Program-made: the position numbers and the translations under genes
Origin: Friedmanniella luteola
GTDB lineage: Bacteria > Actinomycetota > Actinomycetes > Propionibacteriales > Propionibacteriaceae
Direction of reading: 5' to 3'
Assembly (NCBI RefSeq): GCF_900105065.1
Contig: NZ_LT629749.1
Location: forward strand, 3,472,001-3,536,000
Length of the DNA: 64,000 nucleotides
Notes under the pieces: generated by a model
Seen by the model: only the letters and a program-made list of their open reading frames with translations
Told to the model about the DNA's origin: nothing
Database searches by the model: none
In this document: positions 35,278 to 43,984 of the stretch, piece after piece
Position numbering within the stretch: the stretch's first letter is position 1
Layout: each line of letters begins with the position of its first letter

Positions 35278-36540
35278 ATGCCGAGCAGCCGCGACGAGGA
35301 CCTCGACTGGCTCTACGGCCGCTCGCCGCGGCCGGACGGGCCCGAGCCGACGCGGGTGCTGCCGCCCGACGCGGAAGGCCCGGTCGACGCCCGCCCGGCC
35401 CCCTCCTGGACGCCGCCCGCGCCGGCCCCGGCCCCCCGGCCCGGCCCGGCCACCACACCGGGCCACGACGCGCCCGACCCCGGCCGGACGCCCTGGGCCC
35501 CGCCGTCCGGACCGCCGGCCGCACCACCACCGGCGCCGGCCGCCGCCCCGCCCGGACGGACCGGACGCACCGGACGGCGTCGGCACCCGGCCCGCACGAC
35601 GCTGCGGACGCTGGCCCTGCTCGTGGTGCTGGCGCTGGTCTGGCTGGTGGGCGTGCCGGCCTACGCCTGGAGCCAGGTGGGACGGGTCGACGACACCCCC
35701 GGCGGCGACCGCCCGGGCCACCAGCCCGGCCAGACCTTCCTGCTCGTCGGCTCCGACTCCCGGGAGGGCCTGAGCAAGGCCGAGCAGAAGAAGCTCGGCA
35801 CGGGCAGCACGGAGGGCCAGCGGACCGACACGATCATGCTGCTGCACGTGCCGCCGGGCGGGCAGCCGGCGCTGATCTCGATCCCGCGGGACTCCTTCGT
35901 CGACATCCCGGGGAACGGTCAGAACAAGATCAACGCCGCCTTCGCCTTCGGCGGCGCCCCCCTGCTGGAGCAGACCGTGGAGCAGAGCACCGGGCTCCGG
36001 GTCGACGGCTACCTCGAGATCGGGTTCGGCGGCTTCGTCAACGTCATCGACGCGCTCGGCGGCATCGAGATGTGCCTGCCGAAGGCGATCGAGGACGAGG
36101 ACAGCCACCTCGACCTGGAGAAGGGCTGCCAGGAGCTGGACGGCACGACGGCGCTCGGCTACGTCCGGATGCGCAAGGCCGACCCGCGCGGCGACCTCGG
36201 CCGGGTGGAGCGGCAGCGCGAGATGCTCGCCGCCGTCGCCTCGAAGGCGGCCTCACCGGCCACCGTGCTGAACCCGGTCCGGTACTGGCGGCTCTGCAAC
36301 GCGTCCGCCCGGTCGGTGCGGCTGGGTGAGGACACCTCGCTGTGGCAGGTCGGCACGCTGGCCCTGGCCATGCGCACCGTCGCCGCCGGCGACGGCCTCA
36401 CGCTCACCGTGCCGATCGCCGACCCCGACGCCTCGACGTCGGCCGGCTCGGCGGTGCTCTGGGACGAGGAGGAGGCCCGGGCGATGTTCGACGACATCGC
36501 CCGTGGCGACACCTCCGACCTGGACCGGTACGCGCGCTGA
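35278..36540 (+). CDS. LytR-CpsA-Psr (LCP) family protein with proline-rich cytoplasmic tail
   Basis: 420 aa. The N-terminal ~105 residues are charged then very rich in P and A, followed by a basic stretch and a single membrane helix (LRTLALLVVLALVWLVGVPA). The LCP domain has FLLVGSDSREGLS, RTDTIMLLHVPPGGQPALIS, IPRDSFVDIPGNGQNKIN, FGGFVNVIDALGGIEMCLP and ALGYVRMRKADPRGDLGRVE (Arg/Asp catalytic site). This is the simpler, one-helix LCP architecture, unlike the four-helix neighbour. Two LCP paralogs side by side suggest at least two ligation routes. Confidence 0.92.
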   Translation: MPSSRDEDLDWLYGRSPRPDGPEPTRVLPPDAEGPVDARPAPSWTPPAPAPAPRPGPATTPGHDAPDPGRTPWAPPSGPPAAPPPAPAAAPPGRTGRTGRRRHPARTTLRTLALLVVLALVWLVGVPAYAWSQVGRVDDTPGGDRPGHQPGQTFLLVGSDSREGLSKAEQKKLGTGSTEGQRTDTIMLLHVPPGGQPALISIPRDSFVDIPGNGQNKINAAFAFGGAPLLEQTVEQSTGLRVDGYLEIGFGGFVNVIDALGGIEMCLPKAIEDEDSHLDLEKGCQELDGTTALGYVRMRKADPRGDLGRVERQREMLAAVASKAASPATVLNPVRYWRLCNASARSVRLGEDTSLWQVGTLALAMRTVAAGDGLTLTVPIADPDASTSAGSAVLWDEEEARAMFDDIARGDTSDLDRYAR

Positions 36541-36641
36541 GCCCTGGCCGCCGGGTCGGGTGCCCTGTCAGTGCCGCCCCGTAGCGTCCTCGGTGCCCGT
36601 TCCTCCCCCGGCTCGGGCAGCACGGATCGAGGAGCACGCGG

Positions 36642-37385
36642 ATGACCAAGGCTGTGGCGAAGACGGTCGCGGCGCTGCTCGCGGCCGTGGCGGCGGTGGT
36701 CCTGGGCCTCGAGGGCGCCGACCTGCTCGCGGTCCCCGCCGCGGTGGTGCTCGCCTGCGTCGTCGTCTCGGCGACCCTGGCCGCGGTGGCCACGATCGGC
36801 GCGGCCTGGCGGGACTGGCGCGAGCGCCGGTCGGGCCGACGGCGCGAGCTCGCCGAGATCACCCTGACGGCGACGCTGTGGGCGGTGGTCGACCAGGTGG
36901 TGCCGCCGCTGGACTACCGCGACCTCGGCATCGCCGTCTACCGCACCGACCACGCCTGGTGGTGGCCCTGGCGCCCCGAGCTGCGGCGGGTGCACCGCGT
37001 CCGCGCCTCCCGCCGGCCCGTCAGCTCCGACGTGGCGTGGCGGCCCGGCAAGGGCGTCATCGGCGCGTGCGTGACGCAGGGCGAGGTGGTCGCGGTGGAC
37101 CTGGCGCAGATGTCGGCCGACCTGGGCCAGCCGACGGCGGCCGAGTGGCGGCAGGTGCCCGAGGACCTGCGGATGGGCCTGGAGCACGAGGAGTACCTCG
37201 ACGTCCGGGACAAGTACGCCGTCGTCGTCGCCTCGCCGATCATCGACGACTCGGGTCCGCGCTCGCGGGTCGTCGGCTGCCTCGCCCTGGACGGCCCGGA
37301 GGGACGGCTGGACGCCCTCAGCAGCGACGAGGTGCTGGGGCTGCTGAACTTCACGGGTCAGGCCCTCCTCCAGCAGGTCGGCTGA
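36642..37385 (+). CDS. Membrane-anchored GAF-like domain protein
   Basis: 247 aa. Two hydrophobic segments (VAALLAAVAAVVLGLEG and LLAVPAAVVLACVVVSATLAA) are followed by a basic loop and a ~170-residue domain. Its pattern (VAWRPGKGVIGACVTQGEVVAVDL, VVVASPIIDD, VVGCLALDGPEGRLDALSS) is that of GAF sensor domains. No output domain is attached. ATG 36642 follows GAGGAGC. Function unknown. Confidence 0.7.
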   Translation: MTKAVAKTVAALLAAVAAVVLGLEGADLLAVPAAVVLACVVVSATLAAVATIGAAWRDWRERRSGRRRELAEITLTATLWAVVDQVVPPLDYRDLGIAVYRTDHAWWWPWRPELRRVHRVRASRRPVSSDVAWRPGKGVIGACVTQGEVVAVDLAQMSADLGQPTAAEWRQVPEDLRMGLEHEEYLDVRDKYAVVVASPIIDDSGPRSRVVGCLALDGPEGRLDALSSDEVLGLLNFTGQALLQQVG

Positions 37386-37389
37386 GGCG

Positions 37390-37395
37390 TACCAT
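37390..37395 (+). promoter_or_regulatory. -10 box upstream of the small basic ORF
   Basis: TACCAT, 30 bases before ATG 37425. The predicted start of transcription lies just before a GGAGGGAAGG ribosome binding site. Confidence 0.35.
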
Positions 37396-37424
37396 CGGAG
37401 CCACCCGGAGGGAAGGCGACACCC

Positions 37425-37595
37425 ATGTCACCCGGCAACATCAAGAAGGCGCGCGCGTCGGTCATCACCCGACCCGCCGTGCAGTCGGTGAGTGCCACCC
37501 GCAAGCTCGCGTCCTCGCTCCGCCGGCTCGGTGCCGACCAGGCGACGATCGACAAGCTCACGCGCCGGACGCCGGCGCCCACCACCTCCCGCTGA
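37425..37595 (+). CDS. Small basic protein of unknown function (56 aa)
   Basis: A 56-codon ORF beginning MSPGNIKKARASVITRPAVQ and ending in TTSR. It is rich in K, R, S, T and A with no Cys or membrane segment. It has its own -10-like box and a purine-rich GGAGGGAAGG before the ATG. It fills the gap between the GAF-like gene and prfC, whose own leaderless promoter follows at 37634. Nucleoid- or ribosome-associated roles are conceivable but nothing proves them. Confidence 0.55.
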   Translation: MSPGNIKKARASVITRPAVQSVSATRKLASSLRRLGADQATIDKLTRRTPAPTTSR

Positions 37596-37633
37596 CCGCC
37601 CGCGCTGACCGGTCGCCGGTCGTCCCCGACGGG

Positions 37634-37639
37634 TAGAGT
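37634..37639 (+). promoter_or_regulatory. -10 box of leaderless prfC promoter
   Basis: TAGAGT six bases before GTG 37646. Confidence 0.6.
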
Positions 37640-37645
37640 CGTGCG

Positions 37646-39244
37646 GTGCTCGATACCGCGACTGCTGTCCTGCCCGACGCCGGCGAGGTCGGCCGTCAGG
37701 CGGCCCGGCGCCGCGTCGTCGCCGTCATCTCCCACCCCGACGCCGGCAAGTCCACCCTGACCGAGGCCCTGCTGCTGCACGCGCGCGCCATCGGCCGGGC
37801 CGGGGCGACCCACGGCAAGGCCGGCCGCAAGGCGACGGTCTCGGACTGGATGAGCATGGAGCAGCAGCGCGGCATCTCGATCAGCTCGGCCGCCGTCCAG
37901 TTCGAGCACGACGGCGTCGTCGTGAACCTGGTGGACACCCCGGGGCACGCCGACTTCTCCGAGGACACCTACCGGGTGCTCGCCGCGGTGGACTCGGTGA
38001 TCATGCTGGTCGACGCGGCCAAGGGCCTCGAGGCCCAGACGATGAAGCTGTTCGACGTCTGCCGCCGCCGCAAGCTCCCGGTGATCACCATGATCAACAA
38101 GTGGGACCGGCCCGGGCTCGACGCGCTGGCCCTGATGGACGAGATCGAGACGCGCACCGGGCTGGTCCCCACCCCGCTGACGTGGCCGGTGGGCATCGCC
38201 GGTGACTTCGCGGGCCTGGTCGACCGCCGCACCGGGCAGCTCGCGCAGTTCACCCGCACCGCCGGCGGCGCCACCATCGCCGCCGAGCACCTCGTCGACC
38301 CGTCCGGGGCCGCCGAGCTCGTCGGGCCCCGCTGGGCGACGGCGGAGGACGAGGTCGGCCTGCTGGAGGGCCACGACCAGGAGCTGTTCCTGGCCGCCGC
38401 CACGACCCCGGTGCTGTTCGGCGCCGCCGTGCTCAACATCGGCATCGGCCGGCTGCTCGACGTGATCGTCGAGCACGCACCGGCGGCCGAGGCCCGGCGC
38501 GACACCGCCGGCGACCCGCGCCCGGTCGACGACCCGTTCTCGGGCTTCGTGTTCAAGGTCCAGTCGGGCATGAACGCGGCGCACCGCGACCGGATCGCCT
38601 TCATCCGCGTCTGCTCCGGTGTCTTCGAGCGGGGCATGACGCTGACCCACCAGCCGACGGCCCGGCCGTTCGCCACCAAGTACGCGCACCAGTTCTTCGG
38701 CCGGGAGCGGGAGACGGTCGACCTCGCCTGGCCGGGCGACGTCGTCGGCCTGGTCAACGCGAACGCGCTGCGCCCGGGCGACACGCTGTACCTGGACCGG
38801 GCGGTGGAGTTCCCGCCGATCCCCCGGTTCGCGCCCGAGCACTTCCAGGTGGTCAACGCCCGCGACACCAGCAAGCACAAGCAGTTCCACAAGGGGCTCA
38901 GCCAGCTGGACCGCGAGGGGGTCATCCAGCTGCTCACCTCCCAGCTCCGCGGCCCCCAGCAGCCGATCCTCGGGGCGGTCGGGCAGATGCAGTACGAGGT
39001 CGTGGCGGACCGGATGACCCACGAGTTCAACTGCCCGGTCAGCCTGGAGCCGCTGGCGCACACCGTCGCCCAGCGCACCGTGCCCGCCGCCCTGGACGTG
39101 CTGGGGTCCGAGAGCAACGTCGAGGTGGCGACCGGCTCGGACGGCACGACCATCGCCCTCTTCACCAACACCTGGCGGCTCGCCACCGTCCGCCGCAACC
39201 ACCCGGACCTGGTGCTGGCCGGGCTGGGCGTCGCCGAGGACTGA
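37646..39244 (+). CDS. prfC: Peptide chain release factor 3
   Basis: 532 aa translational GTPase that recycles RF1/RF2 from the ribosome. G1 is ISHPDAGKSTLTEALL (~residue 29), then the effector region MEQQRGISISSA, G3 NLVDTPGHADFSEDTYR and G4 MINKWDRPG. Domain II (FVFKVQSGMNAAHRDRIAFI) and the C-terminal RF3 domain (QLLTSQLRGPQQPILGAVGQ) are complete. Start GTG 37646 is set by the leaderless -10. prfC is not universal in actinobacteria, so its presence here is a variable feature. Confidence 0.95.
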   Translation: MLDTATAVLPDAGEVGRQAARRRVVAVISHPDAGKSTLTEALLLHARAIGRAGATHGKAGRKATVSDWMSMEQQRGISISSAAVQFEHDGVVVNLVDTPGHADFSEDTYRVLAAVDSVIMLVDAAKGLEAQTMKLFDVCRRRKLPVITMINKWDRPGLDALALMDEIETRTGLVPTPLTWPVGIAGDFAGLVDRRTGQLAQFTRTAGGATIAAEHLVDPSGAAELVGPRWATAEDEVGLLEGHDQELFLAAATTPVLFGAAVLNIGIGRLLDVIVEHAPAAEARRDTAGDPRPVDDPFSGFVFKVQSGMNAAHRDRIAFIRVCSGVFERGMTLTHQPTARPFATKYAHQFFGRERETVDLAWPGDVVGLVNANALRPGDTLYLDRAVEFPPIPRFAPEHFQVVNARDTSKHKQFHKGLSQLDREGVIQLLTSQLRGPQQPILGAVGQMQYEVVADRMTHEFNCPVSLEPLAHTVAQRTVPAALDVLGSESNVEVATGSDGTTIALFTNTWRLATVRRNHPDLVLAGLGVAED

Positions 39245-39250
39245 GTCGCG

Positions 39251-39287
39251 GGCGCCCGACCCGGCCCGGTCGCCGCCCGTCGGCGCC
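39251..39287 (+). terminator. Hairpin downstream of prfC
   Basis: GGCGCCCGAC at 39251-39260 pairs with GTCGGCGCC at 39279-39287 with one bulged base, seven bases past the prfC stop. No T tract. Confidence 0.35.
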
Positions 39288-39349
39288 GTGGAGCCGTGGG
39301 CGGAGGCGGACGGGTCCGGGGCGACGGCCCGGGCACGCTCGACGCCTGC

Positions 39350-39368
39350 TGAACCGGTCAAGTAACGT
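39350..39368 (+). promoter_or_regulatory. LacI-type operator and -10 box of the beta-mannosidase gene
   Basis: TGAACCGGTCAA (39350-39361), ten of twelve positions of the palindrome TGAACCGGTTCA, followed by -10 TAACGT (39363-39368). The same core and the same TAACGT spacing recur at 44078-44097 beside the LacI-family gene. A bound repressor would cover the -35/-10 region. Confidence 0.65.
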
Positions 39369-39375
39369 GCCGATG

Positions 39376-41922
39376 GTGACTGCGAACCCCACCACCGCGA
39401 CGGCGCGGCCCCTCCGCCGGACCACCCTCGACTCGGTCGGCGGCACCGCCTGGACCCTGTCCGCGCTCGGGCCGGTGCCCGAGGGCTGGGCCGCGGTCGG
39501 GGCCGCGCCGGTGCCGGCGACCGTCCCCGGCGAGGTGCACGCCGACCTGCTGGCTGCGGGGTTGATCCCCGACCCGTTCGACGGCGACCACGAGGGCGCG
39601 CTGGCGTGGATCGGCCGCACGGGCTGGTCCTACCGCGCCACGTTCACCTGGTCGGGCGGCCCCGAGGACCACCACGAGCTGGTCGCCGACGGGCTCGACA
39701 CCCTGGCCACGGTGCTGCTCAACGGCACCGAGGTCGCCCGGACGGCGAACGAGCACCGGAGCCACCGCGTCGACGTCGGCGCCGTGCTGGTCGAGGGCAC
39801 CAACACCCTCGAGGTCCGCTTCGAGGCGCCGGTCACGGGCGCCGAGCGGCTGGCGGCCGAGCTGGGCGACCGGCCGCGCGCCTACGGCCACCCCTTCAAC
39901 GCCCTGCGCAAGGCGGCCAGCCAGTACGGCTGGGACTGGGGCCCCGACCTCGCCGGCGCCGGGATCTGGAAGTCGATCGGCTTGGAGTCCTGGAGCGGGG
40001 TCCGGCTGGCCGCGGTCCGCCCCCTGGCCACGCTGGAGGGCACCGAGGGCGTCCTGGAGACCCACGTCGAGCTGCAGTGGGCCGGCGGCGCCGTCGCACC
40101 CGTGCCGGTGAGCGTGCGGGTGGGCACGGAGCAGGCGGAGGCACTGGCCCAGCCGGGCCAGGACAGCGTCGTCGTCGTGCAGCGGTTCGCCGACGTCGCG
40201 GCCTGGTGGCCGCGCGGGTACGGCGAGCAGGCCGTCCACGACGTCACCGTCGAGCTCGGCGGCGCCGACGCAACCCTGGCGACCTGGTCGGGACGGGTCG
40301 GGTTCCGCGCGGTCACGCTGACCACCGAGCCGGACCCCGACGGCACCGGGTTCGTCCTCGCGGTCAACGGCGAGCCGGTCTACGTCAAGGGCGCGAACTG
40401 GATCCCCGACGACGCGCTCGTCACCCGGCTGACCGCGGACACCTACCGAACCGGGGTCGCCGAGGCCGTGGCGTCCGGGATGAACCTGCTGCGGGTCTGG
40501 GGCGGCGGGATCTACGAGAGCGAGCACTTCTACCGGGCCTGCGACGAGGCCGGGGTGCTGGTCTGGCAGGACTTCCTGTTCGCCTGCGCCGCCTACAGCG
40601 AGGACGAGCCGCTGCGCAGCGAGGTGGAGGCCGAGGCGCGTGAGGCCGTCACCCGGCTCTCGCAGCACGCCAGCCTGGTGCTGTGGAACGGCGGCAACGA
40701 GAACCTCTGGGGCTACGTCGAGTGGGGCTGGCGGACGCCGCTGGCCGGCCGCACCTGGGGCGACGGCTACTACACCGGGCTGCTGCCCGCGATCGTCGCC
40801 GAGCTGGACCCGCGGACGCCCTACAGCCCGGGCAGCCCGTACTCGTTCATGGAGTACGCGCACCCCAACGACCACCGCAACGGCACCCTGCACATCTGGG
40901 ACGTCTGGAACCAGCTGGACTACGACCACTACCGCGACTACCCGGCCCGCTTCGTCTCGGAGTTCGGGTTCCAGGGGCCGGCCGCCTGGTCGACGCTCAC
41001 CTCGGTGGTGCACGACGAGCCGCTGGACCCCTACGGCGCGCAGATGCTGGTCCACCAGAAGGCGCACGAGGGCAACCTCAAGCTGGAGCGCGGGCTGGGC
41101 GCCCACCTGCCGCGGTGGCCCGTCGACGGGGACGGCCGGGCCGACATGGACGACTGGCACTGGCTGACCTCGCTCAACCAGGCCCGCGCCGTCGCCTTCG
41201 GGATCGAGCACTTCCGCAGCTTCTACCCGCTGAACCGCGGTGCGGTCGTCTGGCAGCTCAACGACAACTGGCCGGTGGTCTCCTGGGCCGCCGTCGACAG
41301 CCACGGCATCCGCAAACCGCTGTGGTACGCGCTGCGCCGGGTCTACGCGGACCGGCTCGCCACCTTCCAGCCCCGGCCGGACGAGCACGGCGTGCCGGTC
41401 CTGACGCTGGTCGCGCACAACGACAGCAGCGGGGTCTGGGACGGCGAGCTGGTGCTCACCCGCCGCTCCACCGGCGCCGGCACGCCGGTGCTCGCCGAGC
41501 AGCGCGTGCCGTTCCACCTGGACGCCCGCTCGGCCGTCGCGGTGGCCCTGGACGCCGACCTGCTGGCCCCGGCCGACCCGCGGGCCGAGGTGCTGACCGC
41601 CAGCGCCGAGGGGATGACGACGGCGTACGGCTACTTCGTCGAGGACACCGAGCTGGTCCTGGCCGAGCCCGACCGCGCCTACGAGGTGGAGGTGGCGCAC
41701 GCGTCCGGCGGCTGCACCGTCACCGTCACGGCGTCGGCGCTGGCCAAGGACCTGGCCCTGTTCCCCGACCGGCTCGACGCCGGCGCCCGCGTCGACTCCG
41801 GCCTGGTCACCCTGCTGGCCGGCGAGCGGCACACCTTCCACGTCACCGGCCCCGACGTCGACGAGGCGGCCCTGACCACGAAGCCGGTGCTCCGCTCCGT
41901 CAACGACGTCGTCGGGCGGTAG
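39376..41922 (+). CDS. Beta-mannosidase (glycoside hydrolase family 2)
   Basis: 848 aa, no signal peptide, so intracellular. GH2 layout: N-terminal sugar-binding beta domain (GWSYRATFTWSG), YGWDWGPDLAGAGIWKSI typical of beta-mannosidases, and a catalytic barrel with LLRVWGGGIYESEHFYRACD and the acid/base Glu in LVLWNGGNENLWGY. The nucleophile Glu is in RFVSEFGFQGP; a WQLNDNWPVVSW segment follows. It removes terminal beta-mannosyl residues from oligosaccharides. The start GTG 39376 is seven bases after TAACGT; ATG 39373 and GTG 39367 are alternatives. Regulated, by shared operator, with the LacI module 4 kb downstream. Confidence 0.92.
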   Translation: MTANPTTATARPLRRTTLDSVGGTAWTLSALGPVPEGWAAVGAAPVPATVPGEVHADLLAAGLIPDPFDGDHEGALAWIGRTGWSYRATFTWSGGPEDHHELVADGLDTLATVLLNGTEVARTANEHRSHRVDVGAVLVEGTNTLEVRFEAPVTGAERLAAELGDRPRAYGHPFNALRKAASQYGWDWGPDLAGAGIWKSIGLESWSGVRLAAVRPLATLEGTEGVLETHVELQWAGGAVAPVPVSVRVGTEQAEALAQPGQDSVVVVQRFADVAAWWPRGYGEQAVHDVTVELGGADATLATWSGRVGFRAVTLTTEPDPDGTGFVLAVNGEPVYVKGANWIPDDALVTRLTADTYRTGVAEAVASGMNLLRVWGGGIYESEHFYRACDEAGVLVWQDFLFACAAYSEDEPLRSEVEAEAREAVTRLSQHASLVLWNGGNENLWGYVEWGWRTPLAGRTWGDGYYTGLLPAIVAELDPRTPYSPGSPYSFMEYAHPNDHRNGTLHIWDVWNQLDYDHYRDYPARFVSEFGFQGPAAWSTLTSVVHDEPLDPYGAQMLVHQKAHEGNLKLERGLGAHLPRWPVDGDGRADMDDWHWLTSLNQARAVAFGIEHFRSFYPLNRGAVVWQLNDNWPVVSWAAVDSHGIRKPLWYALRRVYADRLATFQPRPDEHGVPVLTLVAHNDSSGVWDGELVLTRRSTGAGTPVLAEQRVPFHLDARSAVAVALDADLLAPADPRAEVLTASAEGMTTAYGYFVEDTELVLAEPDRAYEVEVAHASGGCTVTVTASALAKDLALFPDRLDAGARVDSGLVTLLAGERHTFHVTGPDVDEAALTTKPVLRSVNDVVGR

Positions 41923-41963
41923 CGCCCTCCCGCGGCCTGCCTGCTGCCGCGGCCTGAGCCCTG

Positions 41964-42009
41964 CCGTGCCTGAGCCTGTCGAAGGCCCTTCGACAGGCTC
42001 AGGGCACGG
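41964..42009. repeat. Palindromic repeat between convergent genes
   Basis: Arms of 22 and 23 bases with the core TGAGCCTGTCGAAGG pair around AAGG-C-CCTT, with one extra base in the right arm. A lone copy of the same arm is at 11628-11649. It can fold into a long hairpin and may stop transcription from both sides. Read as protein it gives the spurious peptide PEPVEGPSTGSG known from many genomes. Confidence 0.8.
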
Positions 42010-42042
42010 GAACCGGCTCACCCCGCACCCCCGGACGCACGA

Positions 42043-42075
42043 ACGCCCGGCCACCCCTCACGGGCGACCGGGCGT
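42043..42075 (-). terminator. Hairpin after the Gfo/Idh/MocA gene
   Basis: ACGCCCGG (42043-42050) pairs perfectly with CCGGGCGT (42068-42075), 11 bases past the stop of the minus-strand gene. Loop 17 bases, no T tract. Confidence 0.5.
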
Positions 42076-42085
42076 CCTGCTGACC

Positions 42086-43204
42086 TCAGACCGTCGCGGC
42101 CTTGGGGTCCCAGTCCTCCGGGAGCAGCGCGGGCTTCTCGAAGCTGCTGTCGACGGCGACGAACTCGCCCCGCTCGCCCGACTCGGCGATGGCGACCATC
42201 GTGTCGAGGACGTGGAACGCCTGGGCGCCCTGCGCCCGGTGCGGCCGGCCCTCACGGATGGCCCGGGCGATGTCGAGCGCACCGGTGCCCCGCGAGGACA
42301 GGGCGGTGGTCTCGGCGACGACGGTGAAGTCGTCCTCGCCGAGGCGGCGGACGGCGATCTCGCCCTCGAACATGTTGGGGTCGGGGACCAGCATCGTGCC
42401 CTCGGTGCCGGTGATCTCCAGCAGCGTCCGGGTCTGGGCGGAGTCGAAGGAGTAGATCATCGTCGCCGACTGACCGGACTCGTACTGCACCAGCGCGGAG
42501 TACTGGCTGGGCACCGTCACGTCGAACACCTCGCCCGCCTTGGGGCCCGAGCCGATGGTGCGGGTCGCCCGCGCCTTGGAGGCGGTGGCCGCGACCTGGC
42601 GGGCGGGCCCGAAGAACTGGGCCAGCGCCGTCAGGTAGTACGGGCCGATGTCGAACAGCGGGCCGGCGCCGTACTGGAAGAGGAACGCGGGGTCCGGGTG
42701 CCAGGACTCCGGGCCGGGGCTCTGCAGCAGGACCAGCGCCGTCAGCGGGGTGCCGATGATGCCCGACTCCAGCAGCTCGCGGCTCTTCTGCAGGCCGTTG
42801 CCGAGGAAGGTGTCGGGTGCGCAGCCGACCCGCAGACCGGCCTTCTCCGCGGCCTCGATGGTCCCCCGCCCGGCCTCGCGGTCCAGGGCCAGGGGCTTCT
42901 CGTTCCACACGTGCTTGCCGGCGGCGATGACCTGGGCGGCCACCTCGGCGTGCGCGTCCGGGGTCGTGATGTTGACGACGAGCTCGACGTCCGGGTGCTC
43001 CAGGACGACCGCGTTGTCACCGGCGGCCGGGATCCCGAACTCCTCGGCCCGTGCGTGCGCCTTCTCGGTGATCTTGTCGGCGATCGCCACGACCTTCGTG
43101 TCGGCGAAGCTCGTGAGGTTCTCGATGTAGGTCCCGGAGATGACGCCGGCACCGATGATGCCGATGCCGACGGGCCCGGTGCGGGTGGTGGGAGTGGCGG
43201 TCAT
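42086..43204 (-). CDS. Gfo/Idh/MocA family sugar oxidoreductase
   Basis: 372 aa. Rossmann motif GIGIIGAGVISGTYIENL, VVAIADK, ITTPDAHAEVA and the catalytic Lys in HVWNEKPLALDREAG. The region YGAGPLFDIGPYYLTAL, with conserved Asp and Tyr, is typical of galactose/glucoside-type members, different from IolG. The sugar substrate is unknown; context suggests mannosides. Second gene of a two-gene unit, one base after the isomerase gene, opposite the LacI regulator. ATG 43204. Confidence 0.88.
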   Translation of the reverse strand: MTATPTTRTGPVGIGIIGAGVISGTYIENLTSFADTKVVAIADKITEKAHARAEEFGIPAAGDNAVVLEHPDVELVVNITTPDAHAEVAAQVIAAGKHVWNEKPLALDREAGRGTIEAAEKAGLRVGCAPDTFLGNGLQKSRELLESGIIGTPLTALVLLQSPGPESWHPDPAFLFQYGAGPLFDIGPYYLTALAQFFGPARQVAATASKARATRTIGSGPKAGEVFDVTVPSQYSALVQYESGQSATMIYSFDSAQTRTLLEITGTEGTMLVPDPNMFEGEIAVRRLGEDDFTVVAETTALSSRGTGALDIARAIREGRPHRAQGAQAFHVLDTMVAIAESGERGEFVAVDSSFEKPALLPEDWDPKAATV

Positions 43205-43205
43205 G

Positions 43206-43949
43206 TCAGGCGTCCTTTCCGGCGGTGAGGTAGGCGCGGCTGTCGCGGACGGCGTCCAGCAGGTCGCCCTCGGAGTCGTCGAGCTCGATGACGCGCAGCG
43301 CGTCCGGTGCGGCGTCGATGAAGCTCCAGACGGGCAGCGAGCCCGCGCCGACGGCCACCTGCTTCTTGTTGTCGGTGCTGCCGTCGCCGTCCTTGACGTG
43401 CAGCGCGACGACCCGGTCGCCCAGCCGCTGCAGCAGGCCGGGGACGTCGGCGCCCCCGACGTGGGCCCAGTAGGTGTCGACCTCGAGGACGACCTCGGGC
43501 GCAAGGTGGTCGGCCAGGACCTCCAGACCGCGCTGGCCGTCGAAGTCCTTCTCGATCTCCCACCAGTGGTTGTGGTAGCCGACCTTCAGGCCGTGCTCGG
43601 CGGCCTTCGCGGCGGCGGCGTTGAGGCTGTCGGCCGTGGCCTTGATGCCGTCCACGTCCTGCCACTGCGGGGCGCGCACGGCGGGCTCGATGACGGTGCC
43701 GATGCCCAGCTCCGAGGCCGCCGCGAAGATCGCGTCGAGGTCGGCGTCCACCACGAGGCCCATGTGGGTGGTCGGTGCGGTCAGGCCGTGCTGGCCGAGC
43801 TTGCGCAGACCGTCGAGGTAGTTCGTGAAGCCGAACGGCTCGACCTGGGTGAAGCCGAAGCCGGCGATGCGCTCCAGGGTGCCGTCGAAGTCCTCGTTCA
43901 GGGCGTTCCGCACGGTGTACAGCTGCACGGACAGGTCTTGGTCGGTCAT
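43206..43949 (-). CDS. Sugar phosphate isomerase/epimerase (AP-endonuclease-2-type TIM barrel)
   Basis: 247 aa. It starts MTDQDLSVQLYTVRNAL and has THMGLV, VGYHNHWWEI, LEVDTYWAHVGGAD, VALHVKDGDG and a late Glu in RVIELDDSEGD; the HNHWWE and EVDTYW segments supply metal ligands. ATG 43949 has AGGAGG five bases upstream. A longer in-frame start lies in the leader but has no support. It probably works on the product of the adjacent dehydrogenase. Confidence 0.87.
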   Translation of the reverse strand: MTDQDLSVQLYTVRNALNEDFDGTLERIAGFGFTQVEPFGFTNYLDGLRKLGQHGLTAPTTHMGLVVDADLDAIFAAASELGIGTVIEPAVRAPQWQDVDGIKATADSLNAAAAKAAEHGLKVGYHNHWWEIEKDFDGQRGLEVLADHLAPEVVLEVDTYWAHVGGADVPGLLQRLGDRVVALHVKDGDGSTDNKKQVAVGAGSLPVWSFIDAAPDALRVIELDDSEGDLLDAVRDSRAYLTAGKDA

Positions 43950-43967
43950 GGTCCTCCTGCGTTGGGG

Positions 43968-43984
43968 GTCAGTTTTCGACTGAC
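43968..43984 (-). other. Leader hairpin just upstream of the isomerase ribosome binding site
   Basis: GTCAGT-CGAAA-ACTGAC (minus strand), a perfect 6-bp stem with a 5-base loop, in the ~120-base untranslated leader and 10-15 bases before the AGGAGG. It might modulate translation or be a protein site. Confidence 0.4.

Noticed and set aside
39358-42054. Long minus-strand open frame opposite beta-mannosidase, starting with PEPVEGPSTGSG-like sequence
   Set aside because: Antisense of a clear GH2 enzyme; its first residues are the translated palindromic repeat, a known source of spurious proteins.
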